Assembly: GCA_036703315.1 (NCBI GenBank)
Contig: DATNPH010000180.1
Location: 1 to 8,023 of the forward strand
Direction: 5' to 3'
From: DATNPH01 sp036703315
GTDB taxonomy: Bacteria > Cyanobacteriota > Cyanobacteriia > Cyanobacteriales > Coleofasciculaceae
Length of the DNA stretch: 8,023 nt
Shown here: one piece after another, positions 1 to 5,640 of the stretch
How the letters are laid out: every line of letters starts with the position of its first letter
Position numbering within the stretch: position 1 is the first letter of the stretch
Position numbers and translations under genes: made by a program
The notes under the pieces: generated by a model
The model's input: the letters and a program-made list of their open reading frames with translations, nothing else
Told to the model about the DNA's origin: nothing
The model's database searches: none

Positions 1-1
1 A

Positions 2-343
2 CCTTGGGGATTTCAAGTTACGCGTCTCAATGAGACGAGGCGCTTCTGGGAAGTGCTGACGGCAACTGTGCCAGATCTGCTGGTTTTAGATCTGGAGATG
101 CCTACTTTCAGTGGATTTGACTTGTGTCAGGTTGTGCGCCAAGACCCGCAGTGGGGAGATTTGCCGATTCTAGTTGTGACGGCTCACACAGATGCCAAGT
201 CAATTCAACGGGTGTTTGCGGTTGGAGCGGATGACTTTATCAGTAAACCAGTAGTGGGACCGGAATTGGTCACGCGGGTGACAAGCCACATTGAGCGAGT
301 CCGGTTGCGGCACAAGAGACTTTCTGGTTCCGATGTTGGGTAA
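2..343 (+). CDS. C-terminal receiver domain of a response regulator or hybrid kinase (5' end outside window)
   Basis: The reading frame is open from the first complete codon, so this is the 3' part of a longer gene and the internal GTG at 53 is not a credible start. About 113 residues are visible and form most of a CheY-like receiver, lacking only the first strand and its acidic pair. The phosphoacceptor is Asp30 of the visible part, in LLVLDLEMP. The conserved Thr follows in ILVVTAHTD, and the conserved Lys is in DDFISKPV. The sequence style (PWGF at the start, GPELVTRV near the end) matches receivers that sit inside or at the end of multidomain cyanobacterial regulators. The protein ends about 15 residues after the receiver, so no output domain follows it. 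It acts in the cytoplasm as a phosphorylation-controlled module. Its partner kinase and upstream domains cannot be seen. Confidence 0.85.
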   Translation, partial: PWGFQVTRLNETRRFWEVLTATVPDLLVLDLEMPTFSGFDLCQVVRQDPQWGDLPILVVTAHTDAKSIQRVFAVGADDFISKPVVGPELVTRVTSHIERVRLRHKRLSGSDVG

Positions 344-387
344 AAACGGTAATAGGCATATTCAGTCATGCTTGACAGAAAACGGAG

Positions 388-466
388 GGAAGTCCCCTTT
401 AGCCTAGGCGACTAAAGTCGCGGCTATACAAACCAAGTCCGCCGTTGCGGACTAAATGAAAAAGGG
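388..466. repeat. Two-hairpin interspersed repeat (cyanobacterial type)
   Basis: Two perfect hairpins lie 14 bp apart. The first is GCGACT-AA-AGTCGC (408-421, 6-bp stem). The second is AGTCCGC-CGTT-GCGGACT (436-453, 7-bp stem). The flanks, AAGTCCCCTTTAGCC before and GACTAAATGAAAAAGGGG after, look like the edges of a longer unit. I recall near-identical units repeated through many filamentous cyanobacterial genomes, but copy number cannot be checked here. It lies between the receiver gene and the small acidic gene and could also serve as a terminator or processed RNA element. The outer limits are approximate. Confidence 0.6.
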
Positions 467-556
467 GGTAGTTAACCCGGATTTGGGATGACTCGTTAGC
501 ATAGAACGGAAGAACTAAAATACGATTATTCTTGCTCAACCTACTAAGACACAACC

Positions 557-796
557 ATGATTACTCAAATGATGGTTCAACCCTCATCCTGGGTAGAGTC
601 TGGCATAAAAATCAGCAAAGTTAGGAATCTCAATCTGTTCAAATTTACTGATGAACTACAGTTTCGGTTAGATGAGCTTGCAGAGAAAAAAAAAGCTGGT
701 TTGCTGACTTCAGAAGAAGGAGCTGAATTGGCAGGACTTTTGGAACTCGATAGGATTTTTACCTTAATCAATGCCAGAATCATTGCTGAGTCATGA
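557..796 (+). CDS. Small acidic hypothetical protein paired with HNH nuclease gene
   Basis: This gene encodes 79 residues with no signal peptide or membrane segment. The N-terminal 30 residues are basic to neutral. From about residue 30 to the end it is a charged helical stretch rich in Glu, Leu and Lys, with KFTDELQFRLDELAEKKKAG followed by LTSEEGAELAGLLELDRIFT. Its stop overlaps the start of the next gene as ATGA, so the two are almost certainly cotranslated. From memory, short proteins of this kind commonly sit directly before small HNH nucleases in cyanobacteria, but no function is established. A toxin-antitoxin-like or accessory role is only an inference. The ribosome-binding site is weak, and ATGs at 569 and 572 are alternative starts. 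Confidence that it is a real gene is good; its function is unknown. Confidence 0.75.
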   Translation: MITQMMVQPSSWVESGIKISKVRNLNLFKFTDELQFRLDELAEKKKAGLLTSEEGAELAGLLELDRIFTLINARIIAES

Positions 797-1242
797 CCGT
801 TAATGAGGCGACTAGAAAATTAGTACGGGAGAGAGCCAAGTACCTTTGTGAATATTGCCATTCCTCCGAAGAAGCAAGCGCAGCCCAGTTCGCTATCGAC
901 CATATCATCCCCCAGTCGCTCGGTGGCTCGGATGAACCCGATAACCTAGCCTGAGCCTGCCAGCGTTGCAATGGGTATCGCTACAACTTTACGACTGGCA
1001 TCGAGCCGCAAACCCAGGAAATTATCCCCCTGTTTAATCCTCGTCAGCAAAAGTGGTCAGATCATTTTATCTGGACAGTAGATGGTCTGCGAATTACAGG
1101 GATTACCCCCATCGGTCGAGCGACTTGTAATCGTTTAGACCTCAATGATGAACGTCACAATGAAGGCTCAATTGTTAAAGCACGTCGCTTGTGGATGCGG
1201 GGGGGCTGGCATCCACCAAATGAAGACCCACGACAAGGATAG
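793..1242 (+). pseudogene. HNH endonuclease gene interrupted by an in-frame TGA
   Basis: The frame starting at the ATG inside the upstream stop reads as a complete small HNH nuclease of 149 codons, except for TGA at 952-954 (codon 54). Zinc ligands are visible on both sides: Cys19-x2-Cys22 (CEYC) before it and Cys56-x2-Cys59 (CQRC) after it. The HNH core is AIDHIIPQSLGG with His37. The downstream part, through FNPRQQKWSDHF and the basic C-terminus near RRLWMRGGWHPP, keeps the family's usual sequence, so the break is probably recent. A single change from a Leu codon such as TTA would create it. As it stands, the product would end at residue 53 without the second zinc knuckle and should be inactive. 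A sequencing error or readthrough is possible. A weak hairpin followed by T residues lies at about 1263-1280. Confidence 0.85.
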
Positions 1243-1445
1243 CGCTCGCCCAGCATCCCAATAGGGTTATCGCCCTTTTCCCTTCTCAAGTGCTATCTGC
1301 GCTGACTTCTGGCGTGATTGAGAGTATCCTATTGCTCACCTCTGTTTGCTATGGCTTGCATCTGCCAGTTAAACAAGTCACACAAAAGCAAGGATTATAG
1401 AACCATTTCCTTAACTCTTGCACAACTACCTCTCAACACTAATTT

Positions 1446-2174
1446 TTATTCTACTCCTAGCTTTCTACGACCCTGCTGTATGAGTTGATTGTAACTGGAG
1501 ACTACTTCCTTAGCTAACCCATTAATTTTGTCTGCCGCGTCCCAAAAACGCTCCCACTGTTTATGTTTCCACTCTTGAGGAATTCTATTGCGAAGTTTAC
1601 CATCGTTTGAATCCTCATGAAAAGTATTACGACCAATTTCAATCAAAAAACTAAAGATGCAATGGTCAAGATTTGCCCTAAGTGTTTCAAGGTCTGCATC
1701 TATAAACTCAAATTCTGGAAATTCACAAGCGTTGTTAAAATTCTCTAAGTCTTCGAGGTACTCTAACGCAAACGAAGAGCCAGCAAAATCATGTTTCCTA
1801 AGAAAGAGAATAGAGTTATTACTTGGCAGCATTTGCCGGATTGTAATGAATAATTTCCGGTCTAACTCCATATGCTCTGGAGTTGTTGTAATAAACTGAT
1901 TATTTCTTACTTTGCTGTACCATCTATCTCTATGTTGTTTTAACTCTGAGTTAGTGTATTGCCTTCCTTTAGGGTGTTTTGGATTATAAGCTTTTACCTC
2001 GGCATGGCAATCAAAACAAAGGGGTATGCAGTTGTCATAAGTATCAGCACCTCCCTCTGATTTTTGAATAATGTGGTGCAATTCCATTTTCATACCACGG
2101 AATCTATGGCATATACAGCAGCTTCTTCCACAGTCCAATAACGCTTTCTCTGCAACATCCGCTGAAAATCCCAT
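1446..2174 (-). CDS. HNH endonuclease with an uncharacterised C-terminal domain
   Basis: The 242-residue product begins with an HNH zinc-finger nuclease domain (about residues 12-60). Visible elements are Cys19-x2-Cys22 (CCIC), the tandem His33-His34 in MELHHIIQKSEGG, Asn48, Cys53-x2-Cys56 (CFDC) and His57. It should bind a divalent metal and nick or cut DNA. A short basic linker leads to a predicted soluble domain of about 150 residues (roughly 95-242). Recognisable stretches there are ILFLRKHDFAGSSF, IPQEWKHKQWERFWDAADKI and the ending QGRRKLGV. I cannot name this domain; I have the impression it occurs in other HNH or stand-alone proteins of accessory regions. The start is supported by a good Shine-Dalgarno sequence, GAGGAAGG, 3 bases before the ATG. 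It converges on the broken HNH gene. Roles in phage defence or mobile-element biology are possible but unproven. Confidence 0.85.
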   Translation of the reverse strand: MGFSADVAEKALLDCGRSCCICHRFRGMKMELHHIIQKSEGGADTYDNCIPLCFDCHAEVKAYNPKHPKGRQYTNSELKQHRDRWYSKVRNNQFITTTPEHMELDRKLFITIRQMLPSNNSILFLRKHDFAGSSFALEYLEDLENFNNACEFPEFEFIDADLETLRANLDHCIFSFLIEIGRNTFHEDSNDGKLRNRIPQEWKHKQWERFWDAADKINGLAKEVVSSYNQLIQQGRRKLGVE

Positions 2175-2189
2175 TAACCTTCCTCTGTT

Positions 2190-2306
2190 TTAAAAACGTT
2201 GGCTGAACATAAGTAGCTTCCTTTGACTAAATATATAGGGTTGCCCATTAGACACATCACCGTACTGCCAGGGGTGAAGCCAATCATGCGGGTTATTGAT
2301 ATCTAG
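2190..2306 (-). pseudogene. Short coding-like remnant upstream of the HNH gene
   Basis: This minus-strand frame of 38 sense codons lies between a TAG at 2307-2309 and a TAA at 2190-2192. It has no ATG. Its translation looks protein-like, rich in Trp, His, Pro and Tyr (PHDWLHPWQYGDVSNGQPY), which is unusual for random sequence. It stops 15 bases before the HNH start codon. It may be the 3' end of a gene that once preceded the HNH gene in an operon, with its 5' part lost. I do not recognise the family, and a chance open frame is possible. Confidence 0.25.
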
Positions 2307-2652
2307 CTAACGTTTTCTGTATGTTCCACAGCTATCAGGAGAGTCTCGCTAAATCTTCAATCAAGCTTCACAACCATTGAAGCTACGTTATTCGAGGTGT
2401 TCTTACTAACCTTATAACACCTATCTGGCATCGGCAAAATAGCGCAAAAATTTTGGTAAGTATTACTGAGTCAAAATGGCTGTAGATGCGATCGCAAACT
2501 CTTCATGTAATTTCGCAGTTTTATGAACCTACTTAACATTTGAGTGGGTGATGATAATAAGCAACACAGCAACCTCAGCCAAAACCGCATTACATACTCT
2601 GAGGTTTCAGGGATGAAGCTACCAGCAAAGTAATTTCACAAAAAGGATAACC
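2307..2652. other. Intergenic region before the small membrane protein cassette
   Basis: No convincing gene is seen here. It contains a perfect 7-bp hairpin (AGCTTCA/TGAAGCT, 2364-2384), a second 7-bp inverted repeat (AGGTGTT/AACACCT, 2395-2422) and one HIP1 octamer at 2488. A possible -10 element, GATAAT (2553-2558), precedes the cassette by about 95 bases. The best -35 candidate, TTAACA at 2533, is only 14 bases from it, so no promoter is called. The 5' untranslated region of the cassette would be relatively long if transcription starts here. Confidence 0.4.
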
Positions 2653-2892
2653 ATGTCAGATGATGATGTGAAGGCTTTAGCCAGTATTGCAGGCACAGCC
2701 GCATCGGCTGTTGGTGCTGGCTCAATAGTCGTAGCCGAAGTTACGGCACCCGCAGCTGGGCTTTTAGGCTTTTTAGGAATGACCACAACAACTACTGTTG
2801 CATTACCAGTCGCAGGCATTGTAGCTGCTGGCGGTCTGCTTTGGTTTGGAGCTTGTAAAGCGCAGGAGTATTTGGAAAGTCAAAATAGTTAG
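2653..2892 (+). CDS. Small Ala/Gly-rich membrane protein, first of a three-gene cassette
   Basis: This 79-residue product has an acidic N-terminus (MSDDDV) followed by hydrophobic, Ala- and Gly-rich segments at about residues 8-33, 35-45 and 48-67. It ends in a short polar tail (ACKAQEYLESQNS). A run of five Thr (TTTTT) separates the last two hydrophobic segments. No signal-peptide cleavage site or double-glycine leader is obvious. The composition suggests a small integral membrane protein of two or three helices. AAGGAT lies 8 bases upstream of the ATG as ribosome-binding site. The next gene begins 33 bases after the stop, which implies cotranscription. I do not recognise a named family. It resembles its two downstream neighbours in size and composition but lacks their shared core. 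A pore-forming, holin-like or stress-response role is conjecture. Confidence 0.7.
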   Translation: MSDDDVKALASIAGTAASAVGAGSIVVAEVTAPAAGLLGFLGMTTTTTVALPVAGIVAAGGLLWFGACKAQEYLESQNS

Positions 2893-2925
2893 GTCAACTA
2901 CCTTTATCAAGGAGGAAAATATACC

Positions 2926-3201
2926 ATGAAACCAGAAGAAATGTTGGCAGCTGGCACAGGTATTGTTAGTGGTACTGTTGCAGGCAGTGCAGCAGCCCTT
3001 GGAGCTGTTTCTGCTGCTGGAAGCGTAGCTGGTCTGAGTGCAGCGGGAATGACTTCAGGATTAGCGGCAATTGGTTCCTTAGTTGGTGGTGGTATGGCAA
3101 CAGGCATCGCTATGACAGCAGCAGCACCTGTCGCAGGAGCCGTAGCTGGTGGTGTTGCTGTTTACCATGCATGGCACTGGTTGACGGGCGGTAATAAGTA
3201 A
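2926..3201 (+). CDS. Glycine-zipper small membrane protein with IFI6/IFI27-like core
   Basis: This 91-residue protein is almost entirely Ala, Gly, Ser, Val and Met between residues 8 and 79, and it carries repeated GxxxG spacing. Gly12-Gly16-Gly20, Gly32-Gly36, Gly41-Gly45, Gly56-Gly60 and Gly71-Gly75 would pack helices tightly in a membrane. The core at residues 36-61 includes GLSAAGMTSGLAAIG and recurs in the next gene with 20 of 26 positions identical. This core resembles, by eye only, the GFTxxGIxxxSxAA-type motif of eukaryotic IFI6/IFI27 (ISG12) proteins. The tail YHAWHWLTGG is aromatic and probably lies at the membrane interface. It has the strongest ribosome-binding site in the cassette (AAGGAGG, 10 bases before ATG), so it may be the most highly made member. 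Function is unknown; alternatives are a holin, a bacteriocin-like peptide or a membrane scaffold. Confidence 0.75.
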   Translation: MKPEEMLAAGTGIVSGTVAGSAAALGAVSAAGSVAGLSAAGMTSGLAAIGSLVGGGMATGIAMTAAAPVAGAVAGGVAVYHAWHWLTGGNK

Positions 3202-3318
3202 TTAATCAAGCGTTCATGATTCGATCCAAGTAACAGCAAGCTCAAGCATTTTATTACTTAGTAAAAGCTAGGTGCTGAATGCAACTTCTACTAGAAACTA
3301 AAAGTTGAGAAGACAAAT

Positions 3319-3540
3319 ATGCTAATAAAAATAGCAGGTTTAGGTTGGGTAATCATCAAGGTAGTTGTTGGTGTTGGTGGTGTTGCTACATTGATCAATA
3401 TCCTTGGAGTTACCGGATTGAGCGCTGCTGGCATCACCTCTGCACTTGCAGCAATTGGTTCTGTTGTTGGCATGGGAATGTTGGCTGGTATCGTCATGAT
3501 TGCCGTTGGCGGTGTGATTGTGGGCAAGTTTTGCTTTTAG
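3319..3540 (+). CDS. Glycine-zipper small membrane protein, paralogue of the preceding gene
   Basis: This 73-residue protein is hydrophobic throughout. Residues 11-29 (Val/Ile-rich) form a first likely membrane helix. Residues 33-58 form the Gly/Ala core that begins GLSAAGITSALAAIGS. Residues 58-69 are a further Ile/Val/Gly segment ending in GKFCF. The core matches residues 36-61 of the upstream protein at 20 of 26 positions without gaps, so the two genes are paralogues, while the flanks have diverged. GAGAAG (3307-3312) provides a ribosome-binding site 6 bases before the ATG. The 117-base gap to the previous gene has no terminator that I can see, and a strong terminator follows 36 bases after the stop. 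The gene is therefore probably the last of the cassette. Function is unknown. Confidence 0.7.
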   Translation: MLIKIAGLGWVIIKVVVGVGGVATLINILGVTGLSAAGITSALAAIGSVVGMGMLAGIVMIAVGGVIVGKFCF

Positions 3541-3576
3541 TGCTGAAGACAATTACTCAGCTTAGACAATCTGTTC

Positions 3577-3608
3577 ATGAGCCATTGGTTTTCTAATGGC
3601 TCATTTTC
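3577..3608 (+). terminator. Rho-independent terminator of the small membrane protein cassette
   Basis: A perfect 10-bp stem (ATGAGCCATT/AATGGCTCAT) with an 8-base loop is followed by TTTCT, 36 bases after the last cassette gene. The complementary strand also has A/T-rich flanks, so it may work in both directions. The TGA stop of the minus-strand remnant at 3601 lies inside its right arm. Confidence 0.8.
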
Positions 3609-3789
3609 TAGAAATATACTGCCCTCCAAACCGTTCCAACAACTCCTCACGGGAAAGGTTAAACAGCAGGCGAGTCAACTCCTCTGTCGGCAACTGTAAT
3701 ATTTGTGCGATCGCCTCAGACAATTCCTCATCAAGTTTGCCAAATCACACTCTTAGAAAATTTTCCACAGACCTGTAATAGACGCGATC
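3601..3789 (-). pseudogene. Decayed 3' end of a DUF4351-like gene
   Basis: On the minus strand, 47 codons from 3744 down to the TGA at 3601 read as a coherent protein end: FGKLDEELSEAIAQIL, then LPTEELTRLLFNLSREELL and ERFGGQYISRK. This resembles the C-terminal DUF4351 module often seen after Rpn/PD-(D/E)XK transposase-nuclease domains in cyanobacteria (comparison from memory). Going upstream, the same frame hits TGA at 3745-3747 and then continues with plausible sequence (DRVYYRSVENFLRV) before losing resemblance near the end of the SRPBCC gene. There is no start codon and no room for an N-terminal domain. It is therefore a truncated remnant with an extra nonsense codon. One HIP1 octamer lies within it. 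Confidence 0.55.
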
Positions 3790-3829
3790 ACTCGCGACCC
3801 CAGCAACTTGCCTCGGTTTCACACCAATT

Positions 3830-4429
3830 TTAATCCCCACACAGAACTTGCCGCATTTTCCGCATATTTTCTGGCAATTCCATGTGCATCGCCTGTTGAA
3901 TGAAAACTGTCGGTATCGGGATGTTAGGGGTTGCTTGCACGGAGTATGTAAGCAAAGTACCATTGCCGAAATCTTGCAGTTTTAGGTCTGCCGTAAAATC
4001 GGTAAAAGTGCCTTTTTCTAGCCGGAACTGAATGTGCTGCCCAAGCACCTCAAACACGTTCAAGTAGATTTCGACTTGAACGCTGAGAAACAGAAAGGTT
4101 TTTTTGGCAACTTGATACAGACGTTTTACCTCGCCTCGCTGCAAGACTTCGCTGTTGGTGAGATCGGGGAAGTATTGTACCCAACGGGGGTAATCGGTTA
4201 GTTGTTGCCAAGCGTGCGATCGCGCTATAGGTAAGTACATTTGTGCAGTAACAGCACCGCCCCAAGCTGAGTGTGATAGCGAAGCGCTGCTGCGTTCGTC
4301 CTTGGCGTTGCCGAAGGCTAGCGCAGATCGCGTTTCAACCAAAACCTCTCCTTGCAAAAGCGCCTTTTGCTGACTCCACGCTAAGTCTGGGGCTAGATTA
4401 TTCAAGTCTGAACAAGAAAGTGTATTCAT
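3830..4429 (-). CDS. SRPBCC/START-like (polyketide cyclase/RatA-type) protein with a repeat-derived insertion
   Basis: This 199-residue soluble protein carries a helix-grip (SRPBCC, Polyketide_cyc/COQ10-like) domain from about residue 58 to 198. Characteristic stretches are AWQQLTDYPRWVQYFPDL, KRLYQVAKKTFLFLSVQVEI, IQFRLEKGTFTDFTADLKL and GNGTLLTYSVQATP. Such domains bind hydrophobic ligands or partner proteins; the cyanobacterial members have no established role known to me. Residues 35-52 (ALAFGNAKDERSSASLS and its first Ser) do not fit the fold. Their DNA looks like a short interspersed repeat, and removing them would leave RSHSAWGG or similar, so an in-frame insertion is likely. The ATG at 4429 has a GAGGAG 13 bases upstream, a long spacing, and the true start is slightly uncertain. 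It is divergent from the FHA gene across an AT-rich spacer. Confidence 0.85.
   Translation of the reverse strand: MNTLSCSDLNNLAPDLAWSQQKALLQGEVLVETRSALAFGNAKDERSSASLSHSAWGGAVTAQMYLPIARSHAWQQLTDYPRWVQYFPDLTNSEVLQRGEVKRLYQVAKKTFLFLSVQVEIYLNVFEVLGQHIQFRLEKGTFTDFTADLKLQDFGNGTLLTYSVQATPNIPIPTVFIQQAMHMELPENMRKMRQVLCGD
4274..4332. repeat. Short GC-rich repeat-like insertion inside the SRPBCC gene
   Basis: This stretch of about 55-60 bases has fragments such as AGCGAAGCGCT, CGTTGCCGAAGGCTAGCG and AGATCGCG. These are typical of the short, partly palindromic repeats scattered through filamentous cyanobacterial genomes. It is more GC-rich than the surrounding gene and keeps the reading frame (18 codons). 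The edges are estimated from where the protein stops fitting the domain. Confidence 0.5.
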
Positions 4430-4896
4430 AATAGTTTAGCCACTCCTCAACCAATATGCCTAAAGTTTCACTTAGACATCTTTACATTTGAGTACACCCG
4501 GCAACTCCTCTAATTTACAAACTTACTGAAAACTCTTTAAAGAATTGATGAAGTTGCTGTAAAGCTTCCAACAATTTCATTTTATATTGTGAGCTTACTC
4601 AACCACAATTAACGGTATCAAAATAAATCGTATTTTTACTGATTTTTTAAGTGCTATACGACCAGCCTATTGTCCGTGTAACGTGTAACATGAATTGTAT
4701 ATTTTGAAGATATACATTAAGCAAACCTAGCGAAAACATAAACATAACAATTAGTATGTTAGTTCTTTTTTTTTACATTTTTTGCGATATTTTACCGAAT
4801 CTTTATTGAAGCTTGATGCTTAAAATAAACTTCTAAAAAAACTTTGATTTAGTCTAGTAGTATACAAATTGAAACCAGGGAATTCGCTACTACGCT
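4430..4896. other. AT-rich divergent intergenic region
   Basis: No gene is visible here. The spacer separates the divergent SRPBCC and FHA genes and is notably AT-rich, with a run of nine T (about 4767-4775). It holds a 7-bp hairpin TGTATAT/ATATACA (4696-4716) and a 7-bp direct duplication CGTGTAA (4675-4688). Promoters for both neighbours are expected here. The pair TTGATT (4844) and TATACA (4861) is only 11 bases apart, so I do not call it. Confidence 0.4.
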
Positions 4897-5250
4897 ATGC
4901 AAACAACTCGTTTTGTGACTCAAAATGCGATCGAGCTACGTCATACACAAACTCGCACATCTATTGAATTATCAAAAAAACTCCTTGTTATTCACATTGG
5001 TAAAGTGAATGGGCTAATTCCCCTAGATGTTGATTTATCAGATTTTCCAAATTCGGATATGGTTTCTCGCCTTCAGGCGAGGATTCGGAGAGAGGGAAAC
5101 ATCTACTCCATTGAAGACATGAGAAGTGCAAAGGGTACGTATCTCAATCAGACGCGACTTGCGATGGGACAGCGTTACCGATTATATCCAGGTGACAAAA
5201 TCTCCTTTGGTGAAGGTGACTTAGTCTCATTTGTTTTTGGATTATTTTAG
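4897..5250 (+). CDS. FHA-domain protein with altered phosphothreonine-pocket residues
   Basis: This single-domain protein of 117 residues has the forkhead-associated fold at about residues 30-115. Landmarks are the Gly35 turn (HIGK), Ser57-Arg58 in VSRLQARI, the strand YSIEDM, the GTYLN loop (Gly80, Thr81, Asn84) and GDKISFGEGDLVSFVF at the end. FHA domains bind phosphothreonine peptides from Ser/Thr-kinase signalling. Three usual positions differ: Arg after the first Gly is Lys36, the His of the SRxH motif is Gln60, and the Asn of the NGT loop is Lys79. Ser57 and Arg58 remain. The ligand pocket may be weakened or changed. The ribosome-binding site is poor (AGGG about 17 bases upstream), but no better start is seen. 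A broken receiver gene follows within 85 bases and may belong to the same operon. Confidence 0.85.
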   Translation: MQTTRFVTQNAIELRHTQTRTSIELSKKLLVIHIGKVNGLIPLDVDLSDFPNSDMVSRLQARIRREGNIYSIEDMRSAKGTYLNQTRLAMGQRYRLYPGDKISFGEGDLVSFVFGLF

Positions 5251-5273
5251 GAATTTATTTAGAGTTTAGGAAA

Positions 5274-5335
5274 ATTGATATAAGTTCAGTACTACTGGTA
5301 GATGCTAACCGTGTGCAACAGCTAGCCATATCAAA
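5274..5335 (+). other. Out-of-frame N-terminal piece of the receiver gene
   Basis: In the frame that contains GTA at 5289, the sequence reads SSVLLVDANRVQQLAISK, which is the expected first strand and helix of a receiver domain. It then runs into TGA at 5340. The receiver continues in another frame from the ATG at 5336. One extra A in the run at 5333-5336 would join the two as AISKMLLISSFNV. No ATG, GTG or TTG lies in frame before it. ATT at 5274 would be the only near-start, so the original start may also be lost. Confidence 0.55.
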
Positions 5336-5638
5336 ATGCTCTTGATTAGCAGCTTCAATGTAATTGTCGCTAATGATGGCATTGAGGCACTCAAAAAAGT
5401 TAATTGTTATCGTCCAACGCTTGTGATTTTGGACATGATTTTACCTAAAATGAACGGCTACGAAGTTTGCCGCCGCATCAAGAAAAACAAAGGGGCGCAG
5501 AGCATACCTGTGATAATGTTTAGCGCCAAGAGTGAAGAAATTGATTTCTACTGGGGTAGCAAGCAAGGTGCTGATGCTTATGTCTCTAAGCTATGCCACC
5601 CTCAACTGTTAATCGATACTGTTAATCGATACTGTTAA
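5336..5638 (+). CDS. Receiver-domain response regulator, frameshifted at both ends (probable pseudogene)
   Basis: The open core of 100 residues is a PilG/PilH-like stand-alone receiver. It has the phosphoacceptor Asp33 in LVILDMILPKMNG, Ser63 in VIMFSAKS at the Thr/Ser position, and Lys85 in DAYVSKL. It lacks the first strand, which is found upstream in another frame (SSVLLVDANRVQQ). Even there the usual acidic pair is reduced to a single Asp. At the 3' end a 13-bp tandem duplication shifts the frame, giving VNRYC and stop. With one copy removed the frame reads VNQLLQPLRI, a normal last helix, and runs to TAA at 5706-5708. The core alone cannot form a complete receiver, so the gene is probably inactive unless the frameshifts are sequencing errors. 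It lies between the FHA gene and the photoreceptor. Confidence 0.7.
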   Translation: MLLISSFNVIVANDGIEALKKVNCYRPTLVILDMILPKMNGYEVCRRIKKNKGAQSIPVIMFSAKSEEIDFYWGSKQGADAYVSKLCHPQLLIDTVNRYC

Positions 5639-5640
5639 TC
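5605..5640. repeat. 13-bp tandem duplication (2.8 copies) at the end of the receiver gene
   Basis: The unit ACTGTTAATCGAT occurs twice perfectly, followed by ten bases of a third copy. Since 13 is not a multiple of 3, each extra copy changes the frame. Deleting one copy restores a normal receiver C-terminus. Confidence 0.9.

Noticed and set aside
53..343. Receiver gene starting at the GTG at 53
   Set aside because: The frame is open to the window edge and its upstream residues continue the receiver fold, so the true start lies outside the window.
952..954. TGA in the HNH gene read as selenocysteine or tryptophan
   Set aside because: No selenocysteine insertion element is apparent, HNH nucleases need no selenocysteine, and cyanobacteria use TGA as stop. 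A nonsense mutation or sequencing error is simpler.
2619..3527. Long minus-strand open frames opposite the three small membrane protein genes
   Set aside because: They are mirror images of Gly/Ala/Val-rich codons, giving Pro/Ala/Thr-rich translations, and lack ribosome-binding sites. The plus-strand frames have good ribosome-binding sites and a shared paralogous core.
2653..3540. Circular or double-glycine bacteriocin precursors
   Set aside because: There is no double-glycine leader, no modification or processing enzyme and no transporter nearby. The sizes and Gly/Ala pattern alone are not enough.
4844..4866. Promoter TTGATT/TATACA before the FHA gene
   Set aside because: The spacing of 11 bases is far below the usual 16-18, and no better -35 partner is seen.
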